Assembly (NCBI RefSeq): GCF_900129455.1
Contig: NZ_FQVU01000002.1
Location: 806,001-870,000 of the forward strand
Direction: 5' to 3'
Length of the DNA stretch: 64,000 nt
DNA from: Jatrophihabitans endophyticus
GTDB lineage: Bacteria > Actinomycetota > Actinomycetes > Mycobacteriales > Jatrophihabitantaceae
In this document: piece after piece, positions 32,534-46,117 of the stretch
Numbering within the stretch: position 1 is the first letter of the stretch
Layout: each line of letters opens with the position of its first letter
Position numbers and translations under genes: made by a program
The notes under the pieces: model-generated
Told to the model about the DNA's origin: nothing
The model's database searches: none
What the model saw: only the letters and a program-made list of their open reading frames with translations

Positions 32534-34195
32534 GTGACCGACACCGAGGCGCCCGGCGCCGCGCAGGCCCGCGCGCGCCGGGGCGCGGCGCACCCGGCCC
32601 TGACGCTGCTCGTCATCGCCGGCGCGCAGATGATGGTGGTGCTCGACGGGACCATCGTGAACATCGCGCTGCCGTCGATGGGCTCGTACTTCGACAAGAG
32701 CCAGACCGACATGACCTGGGCCCTGAACGCCTACACGCTCGCCTTCGGTGGGCTGCTGCTGCTCGGCGGGCGCATGGGCGACGTCCTGGGTCGGCGCCGC
32801 ATGTTCGTCGTCGGGTTGGGCCTGTTCACGCTCGGCAGCTTCCTCGCCGGGGTCGCACCGAACTTCGCGATGCTGCTGGTCGGCCGCGCGATCCAGGGCG
32901 TCGGCGGGGCGATCGCGTCGCCCACCGCGCTCTCGCTCATCACGACCGAGTTCGAGGAGGGCGAGGCGCGCACCCGCGCCATCGGCGTCTACGCGGCGGT
33001 GTCGGGTGCCGGTGCCGCGCTCGGCCTGCTGCTCGGCGGTGTGCTGACGAACTACCTCAGCTGGCGCTGGGTGCTGTTCGTCAACGTCCCCATCGGCATC
33101 GCGCTCATGATCGGCGCGGCCGGGGTGCTGCACCACTCCGAGCGGCTGCGGGGGCGCTTCGACGTCGTGGGCGCGCTGCTGTCCGTCGCGGGGATGGTCG
33201 CGATGGTCTACGGCTTCATCCACGTCGCGCACAGCGGGTGGAGCAACGCCGAGACCGTCGTGACGTTCGTGGCGGCCGTGGTCCTGCTCGTCTTCTTCGT
33301 CTACTTCGAGGCCAGGATCGTCGCCGACCCGATGATGCCCATGCGCATCTTCGAGAACCGCAGCCGCAGCGGGGCCTACCTCGTGATGTTCGTGGTCGGC
33401 GCCGCGATGTTCGGCATGTTCTACTTCGTCACCTTCTTCGTGCAGGGCGTGCGCGAGTACAGCGCGCTCAAGACCGGCTTCTCGTTCCTGCCGGTCGCGG
33501 CGATGATCGGCGTGGTGTCGCAGGTGGTGGCGAAGGCGCTGGGGCGTACCGGCCCGAAGCCGCTCATCGTCACCGGCACGCTGCTGCTCACCGCCTCGCT
33601 GGTGTGGTTCGCGCAGGTGGACTCCGACTCGAGCTACGCGGGCACGCTGCTGCCGGGCATGATCGTGCTCGCGGTGGCGATGGGATTCCTGTTCGTACCG
33701 CTGACGTCGGCCGCGGTCTCCAAGGTCGCGCACACCGACGCCGGCCTGGCGTCGGCGCTGCTCAACGTCGGCCAGCAGGTCGGTGGTGCCCTCGGCCTCT
33801 CGGTGATGACGACGGTGTTCGGCACGGCCGGACGCAACTACGCCAACTCGCACGCCGACGGCCTGCGCGCGGCGCTCGAGCGCTCGACCGGCGGCGACCG
33901 CCAGCTCGCCGGCGCCATCGCCGGGCGGGTCTCGCGGGCCGGCAACAACGGCCTGCAGCAGCAGGACATCCGCGACTTCGTCGCCTCGCTCCCGCAGGCG
34001 CAACAGGGGCGTGCCGCGGCGTTCTTCGGCGGCCCGTATCGCGAGTTCAGCCGGGGGCTGCTCGCGCACGCGTCGGGTCAGGGCTTCCTGATGGGCGCGG
34101 GTTTCGGCGTCGCCGCCGTCCTCGCCGCGGTGTTCCTCATCAACGTCAAGCGCGCCGACGTGCCCGCCGACGCGCCGGTGGGCGTGGCCGGCTGA
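32534..34195 (+). CDS. MFS multidrug exporter, EmrB/QacA (DHA2) family
   Basis: Protein of 553 residues with 14 predicted helices. DHA2 signatures are LDGTIVNIALPSMG in helix 1, GGRMGDVLGRRRMFVVGL in loop 2-3, and VGRAIQGVGGAIASPTALSLI; the antiporter motif appears as SGAGAALGLLLGGVL. The large loop before the last helix (about residues 445-510) is Gln/Ala-rich and unusual in length. GTG start at 32534 with AAGGAG upstream. The exported compound is unknown. Confidence 0.88.
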   Translation: MTDTEAPGAAQARARRGAAHPALTLLVIAGAQMMVVLDGTIVNIALPSMGSYFDKSQTDMTWALNAYTLAFGGLLLLGGRMGDVLGRRRMFVVGLGLFTLGSFLAGVAPNFAMLLVGRAIQGVGGAIASPTALSLITTEFEEGEARTRAIGVYAAVSGAGAALGLLLGGVLTNYLSWRWVLFVNVPIGIALMIGAAGVLHHSERLRGRFDVVGALLSVAGMVAMVYGFIHVAHSGWSNAETVVTFVAAVVLLVFFVYFEARIVADPMMPMRIFENRSRSGAYLVMFVVGAAMFGMFYFVTFFVQGVREYSALKTGFSFLPVAAMIGVVSQVVAKALGRTGPKPLIVTGTLLLTASLVWFAQVDSDSSYAGTLLPGMIVLAVAMGFLFVPLTSAAVSKVAHTDAGLASALLNVGQQVGGALGLSVMTTVFGTAGRNYANSHADGLRAALERSTGGDRQLAGAIAGRVSRAGNNGLQQQDIRDFVASLPQAQQGRAAAFFGGPYREFSRGLLAHASGQGFLMGAGFGVAAVLAAVFLINVKRADVPADAPVGVAG

Positions 34196-34230
34196 TCCCC
34201 GTCACGGCCGCGGTCGGGTCGCGCCGGTGC

Positions 34231-35601
<1,371 letters not shown>

Positions 35602-35707
35602 GGGCCCATGATGCGCTCCCACCCGGCGCGTGGTCGATCCCGCGGCGAGTGGTCGCGCGAACCGTGACCACGGGGCGTCCGCGACGACCGCTCGGCGAAC
35701 CGGACGG

Positions 35708-36514
35708 TCAGGGAGCGATGGCCCGGGCGGCGCGGCGGCGGGCGCGGGCCAGCAGCGTGGCCGCGGCGCCGGTGCCCGCGGCCCGGGCCCGGCCGACCCG
35801 GGTCAGCTCGATCATCATCTGGCCGCCGGGGTGCCCCCAGTCGCCGAGATAGCGGAACCGCCAGGGCGCGAATGCCGCCGCCCACCGCAGGTCGCTGCGG
35901 TAGTACCAGAACACGTTGCGTTCGGTGAGCTGCGGCTTGCGACCCTGCTGGGCGACGATGCGATCGGGCCGGGTGCCGGCCGGCTGCTCGTAGAACGTCA
36001 CGTAGCACCGGCCGCCGGGATTCATCACCTGCGCGACGCGGTAGAGGCAGAGCCGGACGTGGTTCAGCGACACGTGGCTGAAGATCGACTGCGCGATCGC
36101 CACGTCGAAGCCGACGCCGAAGTCGGCGTTGAAGCGGTCGTTGACGCGCAGGTTGGCCAGCGGCAGCTTCGCGCGCTGCGCGTCGTCCAGCTCGCGCACG
36201 TAGCCGGCCCGGACGAGGTCGGCGTTGGCGTCGATGCCCCAGTAGTGGGCGGGGTCGAGGTAGTCGACGAGGTGACGTCCCGCGCGCAGACTGCCGCAGC
36301 CGACGTCGAGGAAGCGATGGTGCGGTTGCAGCCCGCGGCCGCGCAGGAACTCCAGCTGCGCCTCGCCGTGCGAGTCGAAGCGGCCACCCACGAAGCGGCG
36401 GTGGGCGCCGGCCTCGAGCTGCTCGTCGGTGAAGGTGATGCCGCTGTAGTCGGGCGTCGTCGCACGGGTCTCGACGAGCTGCGGGATGTCGATCGGGGGG
36501 CGCTCCTCGGTCAT
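35708..36514 (-). CDS. Class I SAM-dependent methyltransferase
   Basis: Protein of 268 residues. SAM motif I is [22 protein letters not shown] near residue 69, followed by [15 protein letters not shown] (motif II). The rest has [33 protein letters not shown] (motif IV) and [12 protein letters not shown]. Substrate unknown; similar proteins occur in glycan and natural-product loci. Start ATG 36514; the divergent siderophore-interacting gene begins 32 nt away. Confidence 0.75.
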   Translation of the reverse strand: MTEERPPIDIPQLVETRATTPDYSGITFTDEQLEAGAHRRFVGGRFDSHGEAQLEFLRGRGLQPHHRFLDVGCGSLRAGRHLVDYLDPAHYWGIDANADLVRAGYVRELDDAQRAKLPLANLRVNDRFNADFGVGFDVAIAQSIFSHVSLNHVRLCLYRVAQVMNPGGRCYVTFYEQPAGTRPDRIVAQQGRKPQLTERNVFWYYRSDLRWAAAFAPWRFRYLGDWGHPGGQMMIELTRVGRARAAGTGAAATLLARARRRAARAIAP

Positions 36515-36546
36515 CGGCTGACCGTAACGGCTAGGGTCGGCGCATC

Positions 36547-37266
36547 GTGAACAGCCCACTCGTCCGCCGGTCGCCCACGCACGCCGGCACCGTCCTCGCC
36601 AACGTCGAGGTCACCCCGCGGATGCGACGGGTCACCGTGCGGGCCGAGTCGATGCGCGGTGTCGTCATCACCCCGGCGCAGGACGTCGAGCTGCACCTGC
36701 GCGAGGACTCCGGGCGCCGCGTGAAGCGCCGCTACACGATCCGCGCCGGCCGGCCGGACGACGGCGAGCTCGATCTCGACGTGCTGCTGCACGGTGCGAG
36801 TCCCGGCTCGCACTGGGGACGGTCGGCCCGCCCCGGTGACGACGTCGCCTTCCAGGGGCCGCGGGGCAAGCTCGAGCTCCGCCCGGCCCCGCACCACCTG
36901 CTGCTCGGCGACGAGTCGGCGCTGCCGGCCATCGCGACCGTCTGCGCCGCGCTGCCCGAGGGCGAGACCGCCACCGCCCTGATCGAGGTCGACGACGCCC
37001 GGGACGAGCAGCCGGTGTCGGCGGCCCGCCTGCGGTGGGTGCATCGCGCCGGCGCCGAGCCGGGCACGCCCGACCTGCTGCGCGACGCTTTGGCCGACGT
37101 CGAGGTGCCGCCGGGCAGTCGCGCGTACCTGCTGGGCGAGAGCCGGGCGATGATCGCGCTGCGCCCCCTCGTGGAGGGCCGCGGCGTCGTGCACGACGAC
37201 GTCTTCGTGAAGGGCTACTGGAATCACGCCCGACCGGATCGGATCGCGGGCCGGCCGCCCCGCTAG
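36547..37266 (+). CDS. Siderophore-interacting protein (ferric-siderophore reductase family)
   Basis: Protein of 239 residues. The flavin part shows RRVTVRAESMRG and RRYTIRAGRPDDGELDLDVLLHG (RxYTxR motif) with SPGSHWGRSARPGDDVAFQGPRG; the NAD(P)H part shows LLLGDESALPAIATVCAALP, YLLGESRAMIALRPL and VFVKGYWNHAR. Such enzymes release iron from imported siderophores. TAGGGT (36532-36537) stands 9 nt before the GTG. Its last 4 nt overlap the 3' end of convergent purB. Confidence 0.88.
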   Translation: MNSPLVRRSPTHAGTVLANVEVTPRMRRVTVRAESMRGVVITPAQDVELHLREDSGRRVKRRYTIRAGRPDDGELDLDVLLHGASPGSHWGRSARPGDDVAFQGPRGKLELRPAPHHLLLGDESALPAIATVCAALPEGETATALIEVDDARDEQPVSAARLRWVHRAGAEPGTPDLLRDALADVEVPPGSRAYLLGESRAMIALRPLVEGRGVVHDDVFVKGYWNHARPDRIAGRPPR

Positions 37267-38702
37267 AGGATGGGTTCGGGCCGGTACGCGGCAGCGTCCG
37301 GCTCACCGGCGAGCAGTTCGTCCACCGCCGCGACCACCCCGGCTACCTGCGAACGCGCCGCACCGGTGAACGAGAGCGGGTCGGCCAGCGCGCCGCGCAG
37401 CGTGTCGGCCGGGAGCGCCAGCCGGGAGTCGGCGGCGAAGCGCTCGACGAGATCGTTGCGCTCGGTGCCCTTCTCGCGCATCTCCAGCGCGACCGCCACC
37501 GCGTTCTCCTTGATCGCCTCGTGGGCCGTCTCGCGCCCGACCCCGGCTCGGACGGCCGCCATGAGCACCTTGGTGGTGGCCAGGAACGGCAGGTAGCGAT
37601 CGAGCTCGCGCTCGATGACCGCGGGGTAGGCGCCGAACTCGTCGAGGACCGTGAGCGTCGTCTCCAACAGGCCGTCCAGCGCGAAGAACGAGTCCGGCAG
37701 CGCCACCCGGCGCACGACGGAGCACGAGACGTCCCCCTCGTTCCACTGGTCACCCGCGAGCTCACCAGTCATTGACGCGAAACCGCGCAAAATCACGGCG
37801 AACCCGTTGATTCGCTCGGCCGAGCGGGTGTTCATCTTGTGCGGCATCGCGGACGAGCCGACCTGTCCCGGCTTGAACCCCTCGGTGACGAGCTCGTTGC
37901 CGGCCATGAGCCGGATGGTCTTCGCGAACGAGGACGGTGCGGCGGCGAGCTGGACGAGGGCGGACAGCACGTCCCAGTCGAGGGACCGGGGGTAGACCTG
38001 GCCGACGCTGGTGAGGGTGTGCTCGAAGCCGAGGTGGTTCGCCACCCGGCGCTCGAGCTCCTCGAGAGCCGCCGTGTCGCCGCCGAGCAGGTCGAGCATG
38101 TCCTGCGCCGTCCCCACCGGGCCCTTGATGCCGCGCAGCGGGTAGCGCGCGATCAGGTCGTCGACCCGGCGCACCGCGACCAGCAGTTCGTCGGCGGCGG
38201 TGGCGAAGCGCTTGCCCAACGTCGTCGCCTGCGCGGCGACGTTGTGCGAGCGTCCCGCCATCACGAGCGCGTCGTACTCGGCCGCCCGCCGCGCGAGGCG
38301 GGAGAGCACCGCGAGCGCCTTCGTCCGCACCAGCTGCAGGGACGAACGCACCTGCAGCTGCTCGACGTTCTCGGTGAGATCGCGGCTGGTCATGCCCTTG
38401 TGGGCCTGCTCGTGGCCGGCGAGCGCCGCGAACTCCTCGATGCGCGCCTTGACGTCGTGCCGGGTGACGCGTTCGCGCGCGGCGATCGAGTCGAGGTCGA
38501 CGGCGTCCACGCCGCGATCGGTCACGGCCTGGTACGCCTCGATGGCGCCGGCCGGGACGTCGACCCCAAGCTCGGCCTGCGCACGGAGCACGGCGAGCCA
38601 CAGCTGCCGTTCCAGGACGACCTTGTGCGCCGGGGACCAGAGCGTGGCCATGGCGGTGGAGGCGTAGCGGCCGGCGAGGACGTCGGGGATCGCGGGTTTC
38701 AC
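37263..38702 (-). CDS. purB: Adenylosuccinate lyase
   Basis: Protein of 479 residues of the fumarase/aspartase superfamily. The signature GSSAMPHKMNTRSAERI holds the catalytic-loop serine; MTSRDLTENV and GRSHNVAAQATTLGKR supply other active-site histidines and substrate residues. It acts at two steps of AMP synthesis (SAICAR to AICAR, and adenylosuccinate to AMP). GACAAT stands 6 nt before the GTG start, so the message may be leaderless. purD and purA lie just upstream on the same strand. Confidence 0.95.
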   Translation of the reverse strand: MKPAIPDVLAGRYASTAMATLWSPAHKVVLERQLWLAVLRAQAELGVDVPAGAIEAYQAVTDRGVDAVDLDSIAARERVTRHDVKARIEEFAALAGHEQAHKGMTSRDLTENVEQLQVRSSLQLVRTKALAVLSRLARRAAEYDALVMAGRSHNVAAQATTLGKRFATAADELLVAVRRVDDLIARYPLRGIKGPVGTAQDMLDLLGGDTAALEELERRVANHLGFEHTLTSVGQVYPRSLDWDVLSALVQLAAAPSSFAKTIRLMAGNELVTEGFKPGQVGSSAMPHKMNTRSAERINGFAVILRGFASMTGELAGDQWNEGDVSCSVVRRVALPDSFFALDGLLETTLTVLDEFGAYPAVIERELDRYLPFLATTKVLMAAVRAGVGRETAHEAIKENAVAVALEMREKGTERNDLVERFAADSRLALPADTLRGALADPLSFTGAARSQVAGVVAAVDELLAGEPDAAAYRPEPIL

Positions 38703-38718
38703 CGTCCCATTGTCCCGC

Positions 38719-39351
38719 TCACCGGGTGGCGAGCAGCCGGGTGTCCAGGACGAGCCGCTGGATGGCGGCGAAGTCGCTCGCGCTCGTCGCGCCCGGCCGG
38801 GCGCGGACGGTGATCTTCACGTAGCGCCCGGCGAGATCCTGCTCGATCGACACCGAGTGGGCGGTGCGGCTCACCGAATCGCGCACCGTGCGCCGCGGAC
38901 CGACCACGACGGTGATGGTGCGGTGGCCGAGCCGGGCGTTGTAGAAGCGCTGCGAGATCGAGCCGTCGTCGGCGAAGTTGACCCCGAAGCCGGTGATCGT
39001 GGCGCCGGGGAATGCCGCGACGATGGCGTGTTGCGGACGGTGGCTGTCCTCGTCGAGGGCGAACGTCCGCTCACTGCTCGGGATGGGCGCGATCGACAGT
39101 TGCGGCAGCGTGGCCTCCGTGCTTCGGGTGGCATCGGCACGGGTCGCGTCGGTGCGGTCGTGCGAGCGGGTGAGGACGCCGACCGTCACGGCCGCCAGGA
39201 CGCCGACGCCCCCGAGGACGAGCGCGAGCCTCGTGCGCCGCGACAGCGTTCGTGGTGTGACGGGGCCGGGGTCCTGGACCGGGGCTTCGTCGCCCTCGGC
39301 GTCGAGCCAGACGATGCCCGCGTCGCGGTCGTCGTACGGGTCGTGGGCCAC
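38719..39351 (-). CDS. Single-pass membrane protein, unknown function
   Basis: Protein of 210 residues. An acidic N-terminus (about 38 residues) precedes one helix (RLALVLGGVGVLAAVTVGVLT) and an extracytoplasmic domain of about 140 residues containing FPGATITGFGVNFADDGSISQRFYNARLGHRTITVVVG. No known family recognised. TAGGCT (39358-39363, minus) lies 6 nt before the GTG and overlaps the end of purD, so the gene probably has its own leaderless promoter. Confidence 0.6.
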   Translation of the reverse strand: MAHDPYDDRDAGIVWLDAEGDEAPVQDPGPVTPRTLSRRTRLALVLGGVGVLAAVTVGVLTRSHDRTDATRADATRSTEATLPQLSIAPIPSSERTFALDEDSHRPQHAIVAAFPGATITGFGVNFADDGSISQRFYNARLGHRTITVVVGPRRTVRDSVSRTAHSVSIEQDLAGRYVKITVRARPGATSASDFAAIQRLVLDTRLLATR

Positions 39352-39360
39352 CGCTCCAGC

Positions 39361-40605
39361 CTAGGGCGCGGCCACCTCACCGGCGACCGCGCGCGCGGCG
39401 ATGTCGCCGCGGTGGTGCCCGTGCGGCAGGTCGACGCGGGCGACGAGGGCGTAGGCGGCGTCCCGGGCGTCGCCGAGCGTGTCCCCCGCGGCGGTGACCG
39501 ACAGCACCCGGCCACCGGTGGCGACGACCGCGCCGTCGTCGCGCACCCGCGTGCCGGCGTGGATCACGCCGGGCTGGTCGGCGCCGGTGACGACGTCGCC
39601 CGTTCGCGGCGCCGCGGGGTAGCCGCCGGCGGCGAGGACGACCGTGACCGCCGCGCCCGGCCGCCACCGCAGCGGTGGGTGGTCGGCCAGGGTGCCGGTG
39701 GCGGCTGCCCGCAGCAGGCCGCCGAGCGGGGTCTCCAGGAGGGCGAGCACCACCTGCGTCTCGGGATCGCCGAAGCGGGCGTTGAACTCCACCACGCGCG
39801 GGCCCTGGGCGGTCAGCGCCAGCCCCACGTACAGCAGGCCGGCGAACGGCGTCCCGCGGCGGGCCAGCTCGGCGATCGTCGGCTGTGCGACGGTGCGCAC
39901 GATCTCGTCGGCGAAGCCGGCCGGCAGCCACGGCAGCGGGGCGTACGCGCCCATGCCGCCGGTGTTGGGCCCGGTGTCGCCGTCGCCGACGCGCTTGAAG
40001 TCCTGCGCGGGCAGTAGCGGGACGACGGTCGTCCCGTCGGTGACGCAGAACAGCGAGACCTCCGGCCCGTCGAGGTACTCCTCGACGAGGACCTGCTCGC
40101 AGGCCGCGGCGTGTGCGAGGGCGGCGGTCCGGTCGGTGGTGACGACGACGCCCTTGCCGGCCGCGAGGCCGTCGTCCTTGACGACGTGGGGCGGCCCGAA
40201 CGCGTCCAGCGCGGCCTCGGCCTCGGCCGCCGTCGTGACGGCGCGACTCGCCGCGGTCGGCACGCCCGCCGCCTTCATGATCTCCTTGGCGAACGCTTTG
40301 CTGCCCTCGAGCTCGGCGGCGGCGGCGGACGGCCCGAAGCAGTCGATGCCGGCCGCGCGCACCGCGTCCGCGACCCCGGCGACGAGGGGGGCCTCCGGGC
40401 CGATCACGACGAGGTCGGCCCCCAGCTCGGTGGCCAGCGCGGCGACCGCCGCGGGGTTCGTGGCGTCGACGCCACGCTGCTCGGCGACCGCCGCGGTGCC
40501 GGCGTTGCCGGGTGCGCAGACCAGCGACGTCACCGCGGCGTCGGCGGCCAGGGAGAGGCACAGGGCGTGTTCGCGGGCTCCGGATCCGACGACGAGGACT
40601 CGCAC
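39361..40605 (-). CDS. purD: Phosphoribosylamine-glycine ligase
   Basis: Protein of 414 residues, an ATP-grasp enzyme that makes GAR in purine synthesis. The N-terminal [34 protein letters not shown], the ATP-grasp core [30 protein letters not shown] and [15 protein letters not shown] are all in place. Start at GTG 40605, 6 nt after TAGGCT (40612-40617, minus): a leaderless promoter sitting at the edge of the repeat cluster upstream. Confidence 0.95.
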   Translation of the reverse strand: MRVLVVGSGAREHALCLSLAADAAVTSLVCAPGNAGTAAVAEQRGVDATNPAAVAALATELGADLVVIGPEAPLVAGVADAVRAAGIDCFGPSAAAAELEGSKAFAKEIMKAAGVPTAASRAVTTAAEAEAALDAFGPPHVVKDDGLAAGKGVVVTTDRTAALAHAAACEQVLVEEYLDGPEVSLFCVTDGTTVVPLLPAQDFKRVGDGDTGPNTGGMGAYAPLPWLPAGFADEIVRTVAQPTIAELARRGTPFAGLLYVGLALTAQGPRVVEFNARFGDPETQVVLALLETPLGGLLRAAATGTLADHPPLRWRPGAAVTVVLAAGGYPAAPRTGDVVTGADQPGVIHAGTRVRDDGAVVATGGRVLSVTAAGDTLGDARDAAYALVARVDLPHGHHRGDIAARAVAGEVAAP

Positions 40606-40619
40606 CGCGCGAGCCTAGC

Positions 40620-40808
40620 GACTGGCGAGGCGCACGCGCCGACTGGCGACCTAGGCCCCGTCGGCTGGCGACCTGGGCCTGTCGACCGGCGAGGCGCACG
40701 CGCCGACTGGCGACCTGCGGGCCGACTGGCGAGCTACAGCTCGCCAGTCGGCACCAAAGTCGCCAGTCGAGTGAGGAAGTCGCCAGTCGAGTGAGGAAGT
40801 CACCAGTC
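40620..40808. repeat. GACTGGCGA intergenic repeat, cluster 1
   Basis: The 9-mer GACTGGCGA occurs forward at 40620, 40641, 40705 and 40724, with one-base variants at 40663 (GGCTGGCGA) and 40684 (GACCGGCGA). Its complement TCGCCAGTC occurs at 40741, 40760 and 40780, with a variant at 40800. The centre is a hairpin: GCCGACTGGCGAGCT (40721-40735), AC, AGCTCGCCAGTCGGC (40738-40752). It fills the gap between the end of purA and the promoter of purD. A related cluster lies at 44061-44190 in the same relative position. Confidence 0.85.
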
Positions 40809-40830
40809 AACGTTGGGTGCGCTCGCGAGC

Positions 40831-40847
40831 ACGTCTCCGGGAGACGT
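40831..40847 (-). terminator. Short hairpin after purA stop
   Basis: ACGTCTC-CGG-GAGACGT is a 7-bp stem with a 3-nt loop beginning 6 nt after the purA stop codon. A GCTCGCGAGC palindrome follows at 40821-40830. Confidence 0.45.
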
Positions 40848-40853
40848 TCCCGG

Positions 40854-43572
<2,719 letters not shown>

Positions 43573-43590
43573 CGCCGCGTCCTGCCCCTC

Positions 43591-43628
43591 GGTGTGGTCG
43601 CGATCCGGGCGGGCGGAGCGACCACACC
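43591..43628. terminator. Bidirectional hairpin terminator
   Basis: GGTGTGGTCGC (43591-43601) and GCGACCACACC (43618-43628) form a perfect 11-bp stem between the convergent acyl-CoA synthetase and DUF3151 genes. Confidence 0.7.
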
Positions 43629-43641
43629 GGAGGGCAGGTGG

Positions 43642-44046
43642 TCAGCCGAGGGCGGTGACGGCGTCCGGATCGCTGTCGGCGAGCAGCTGGGCGCAGCGCT
43701 GCGCCTCGTCGGTCTCGCCGATCTCGCCGGCGGCGCGGCCGAGCAGGTGGATCGCGCGCAGGACGCCCCGGTTCGGCTCGTGCTCCCACGGCACCGGGCC
43801 CTGACCCTTCCAGCCGGCGCGCCGCAGCGCGTCCAGACCGCGGTGGTAGCCGGTGCGCGCGTAGGCGTACCCCTCGACGGCGCGGCCGTGCTCCAGCGCC
43901 TCCCCCGCGAGCGTGGCCCAGGCCGCGGAGGACGTGGGGAAGGCCGCAGCGACCGAGGCCGGGTCGTCCCCGGCGGCCAGGCGCGCGACGGCCGGGTCCT
44001 CGGGGAGCTTGGTCGGCGGGGCCATCAGGTTGCCGAAGTGCGTCAT
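43642..44046 (-). CDS. DUF3151 family protein
   Basis: Protein of 134 residues. The family pattern is LPEDPAVARLAAGDDPASVAAAFPTSSAAWATLAGEAL followed by YAYARTGYHRGLDALRRAGWKGQGPVPWEHEPNRGVLRAIHLLGRAA, reminiscent of a small TPR-like helical protein. Role unknown. It commonly lies beside fructose-bisphosphate aldolase in actinobacteria (M. tuberculosis Rv0360c/Rv0363c), as here. Start ATG 44046. Confidence 0.8.
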   Translation of the reverse strand: MTHFGNLMAPPTKLPEDPAVARLAAGDDPASVAAAFPTSSAAWATLAGEALEHGRAVEGYAYARTGYHRGLDALRRAGWKGQGPVPWEHEPNRGVLRAIHLLGRAAGEIGETDEAQRCAQLLADSDPDAVTALG

Positions 44047-44060
44047 GCGGTCCTCACGGG

Positions 44061-44190
44061 GTCTCGAATCGACTGGGTCTCGAATCGACTGGCGACATCC
44101 TGCGCCGACTGGCGAGCTACCGGCCGACTGGCGAGCTACAGCTCGCCAGTCGGCCGAAAGGTCGCCAGTCGACGAGGAAGGTCGCCAGTC
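44061..44190. repeat. GACTGGCGA intergenic repeat, cluster 2
   Basis: GACTGGCGA occurs forward at 44087, 44107 and 44126; TCGCCAGTC occurs at 44142, 44162 and 44182. The centre is a 16-bp perfect hairpin, GGCCGACTGGCGAGCT (44122-44137), AC, AGCTCGCCAGTCGGCC (44140-44155), identical in core to cluster 1. On the left a 16-bp unit GTCTCGAATCGACTGG is duplicated in tandem (44061-44076, 44077-44092). It lies between the stop of fbaA and the start of the DUF3151 gene. Confidence 0.85.
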
Positions 44191-44203
44191 AACGGTAGAG
44201 CGG

Positions 44204-45238
44204 TCAGCCGCCAGTGGCCGACGTGCCGGCCGACTGCAGGGCCTCGCAGGCCTCGACGACGCGCTGCGCCATGCCGGACTCGGCCAGCTTGAGGTAGGAG
44301 CGCGGGTCGTAGGCCTTCTTGTTCCCGACCTCACCGTCGACCTTCAGCACGCCGTCGTAGTTCGTGAACATGTGCCCCGCGATCTCGCGGGTGAACGCGT
44401 ACTGGGTGTCGGTGTCGACGTTCATCTTCACGACGCCGTACGAGACGGCCTCGCGGATCTCGTCGAGCGTCGAGCCCGACCCGCCGTGGAAGACGAGGTC
44501 GAACGGCGCACCGCGGCCGACCGTGCCGCCGACCTCGTCCTGCAGCTCCTTCAGGATCGCGGGACGGAGCTTGACGTTGCCGGGCTTGTAGACGCCGTGC
44601 ACGTTGCCGAACGTCGCGGCGAGCAGGTAGCGCCCGCGCTCGCCGGTGCCCAGCTTCTCGGCGGTCAGCAGCGCGTCGCCGGGCGTGGTGTAGAGCTTCT
44701 CGTTGTTCGGCCCACCGCCGTGGACGCCGTCCTCCTCGCCGCCGACGACGCCGATCTCGAGCTCGAGCACGATGTGCGCCCGGGCCGCTCGCGCCAGCAG
44801 GTCCGCCGCGATGTCGAGGTTCTCCTCGAGCTCGATCGCCGAGCCGTCCCACATGTGGGACTGGAACAGCGGCGCCTCGCCCCGGTCGACCCGCTCCTGC
44901 GACACGGCGAGCAGCGGGCGGACGTAGGCGTCCAGCTTGTCCTTGGGGCAGTGGTCGGTGTGGAGGGCGACCTGGACGTCGTACTTCGCGGCGACGACGT
45001 GGGCAAATTCGGCGAGCGCGACCGCGCCGGTCACCATCTCCTTGACCGCGAGGCCCGAGCCGAACTCCGCGCCGCCGGTGGAGAACTGGATGATGCCGTC
45101 GCTGCCGGCGTCGGCGAAGCCCTTGAGCGCGGCGTTGATCGTCTCCGAGGACGTGCAGTTGATGGCCGGGTACGCGAAGCCGCCGGCTTTCGCGCGGTCG
45201 AGCATGTCGGCGTAGCTCTCGGGGGTTGCGATCGGCAT
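44204..45238 (-). CDS. fbaA: Class II fructose-bisphosphate aldolase
   Basis: Protein of 344 residues. Zinc ligands lie in VALHTDHCPKD, GNVHGVYKPGN and LVFHGGSGSTLDEI, the class II pattern. It cleaves or forms fructose 1,6-bisphosphate in glycolysis and gluconeogenesis. GAGGAGC stands about 9 nt before the ATG. The second repeat cluster begins 14 nt after its stop and probably forms its 3' end. Confidence 0.95.
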   Translation of the reverse strand: MPIATPESYADMLDRAKAGGFAYPAINCTSSETINAALKGFADAGSDGIIQFSTGGAEFGSGLAVKEMVTGAVALAEFAHVVAAKYDVQVALHTDHCPKDKLDAYVRPLLAVSQERVDRGEAPLFQSHMWDGSAIELEENLDIAADLLARAARAHIVLELEIGVVGGEEDGVHGGGPNNEKLYTTPGDALLTAEKLGTGERGRYLLAATFGNVHGVYKPGNVKLRPAILKELQDEVGGTVGRGAPFDLVFHGGSGSTLDEIREAVSYGVVKMNVDTDTQYAFTREIAGHMFTNYDGVLKVDGEVGNKKAYDPRSYLKLAESGMAQRVVEACEALQSAGTSATGG

Positions 45239-45318
45239 GCGGCGTGCTCCTCGACTGGTCGGCCGGAACGGGGCGCCAGTATCCCGCACGCCGCGGGCGT
45301 CGCCGGAGGGCCCCGGAG

Positions 45319-45579
45319 TCAGCCCCTCGGCGGGTCGTTCGGCCGGTCGGCGCGGGCCCGCAGCCGTTCCAGCGTGGCGCCGATCGCGTCGTCGCTCGGG
45401 GACGCGGCCTCGGAGTTCGCCTTCTGCAGCTCCAGCCACACCTCCTCGCGGTGGACAGCCAGCGAGCGCGGCGCCTGGATGCCGATGCGCACGGCGTCGC
45501 CGCGTACCTCGATCACCGAGATCACGATGTCGTCGCCGACGACCACGTTCTCCCCGGCCCGCCGTGTCAGGATCAGCAC
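45319..45579 (-). CDS. csrA: Carbon storage regulator CsrA
   Basis: Protein of 86 residues. The whole CsrA core is present: MLILTRRAGENVVVGDDIVISVIEVRGDAVRIGIQAPRSLAVHREEV. The C-terminal tail (SEAASPSDDAIGATLERLRAR) is longer than in E. coli. CsrA binds ANGGA sites on mRNA; in Bacillus it represses flagellin translation and is held by FliW. TAGGGT (45586-45591, minus) stands 6 nt before the GTG, so a separate leaderless promoter is likely in addition to read-through from fliW. Confidence 0.93.
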   Translation of the reverse strand: MLILTRRAGENVVVGDDIVISVIEVRGDAVRIGIQAPRSLAVHREEVWLELQKANSEAASPSDDAIGATLERLRARADRPNDPPRG

Positions 45580-45673
45580 CCGTCCACCCTAGATGCCAGC
45601 GGCCCGCTCGGCTCGGACGGCGGACGATTCGTGCCCGCCGGCGCCGCCGGGTGCGGACGTCCGACGGCCCCGA

Positions 45674-46099
45674 TCAGTGCGGAGCCACCGTGGGCAGCAG
45701 CGGCTGGTGCATCGACAGCGTCTCGTCGTCGAGGACGACCTGGAGCGCGGCCGAACCGCCGCGCGCCATGATCACCGGCGCCCGGAGGTTCACCGTGGCA
45801 TCGGTCAGGTCGCCGGCGATCGTGAGCACCAGCAGTACCCGCAGGTCGGCCTCGGACGCCGCGCCGAGCGCGGTCGCGACGGCGTCGCCGAGCGCGGGCC
45901 GGTAGCCCTCGAAGAAGCACTCGGCCGGGGTGAGCACGAAGCGCAGCCCGGGGTTGCGCATCGAACGCATCGCGAGCAGCACCCCGTCGGGGTCGATCGG
46001 GATCAGGGTGAAGTCGAGCTCGTCGTCGAAACCGGGCAACGGTTCGACGAGGCGGACGGTGGACGCAGTGGTCGGCTCGCTGAGCACGCTTGTGGTCAT
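45674..46099 (-). CDS. fliW: Flagellar assembly factor FliW
   Basis: Protein of 141 residues. GFDDELDFTLIPIDPDGVLLAMRSMRNPGLRFVLTPAECFFEGYRPAL and TVNLRAPVIMA are the FliW hallmarks. FliW binds CsrA and flagellin, coupling flagellin level to its translation. It follows flgL by 18 nt on the same strand and precedes csrA by 94 nt. Confidence 0.9.
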   Translation of the reverse strand: MTTSVLSEPTTASTVRLVEPLPGFDDELDFTLIPIDPDGVLLAMRSMRNPGLRFVLTPAECFFEGYRPALGDAVATALGAASEADLRVLLVLTIAGDLTDATVNLRAPVIMARGGSAALQVVLDDETLSMHQPLLPTVAPH

Positions 46100-46117
46100 C
46101 GAAAAGGGCCTTTCCGG

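Noticed and set aside
40620-40808. Possible CRISPR array
   Set aside because: The repeat is only 9 nt, occurs in both orientations and has spacers of unequal length. There are no cas genes.
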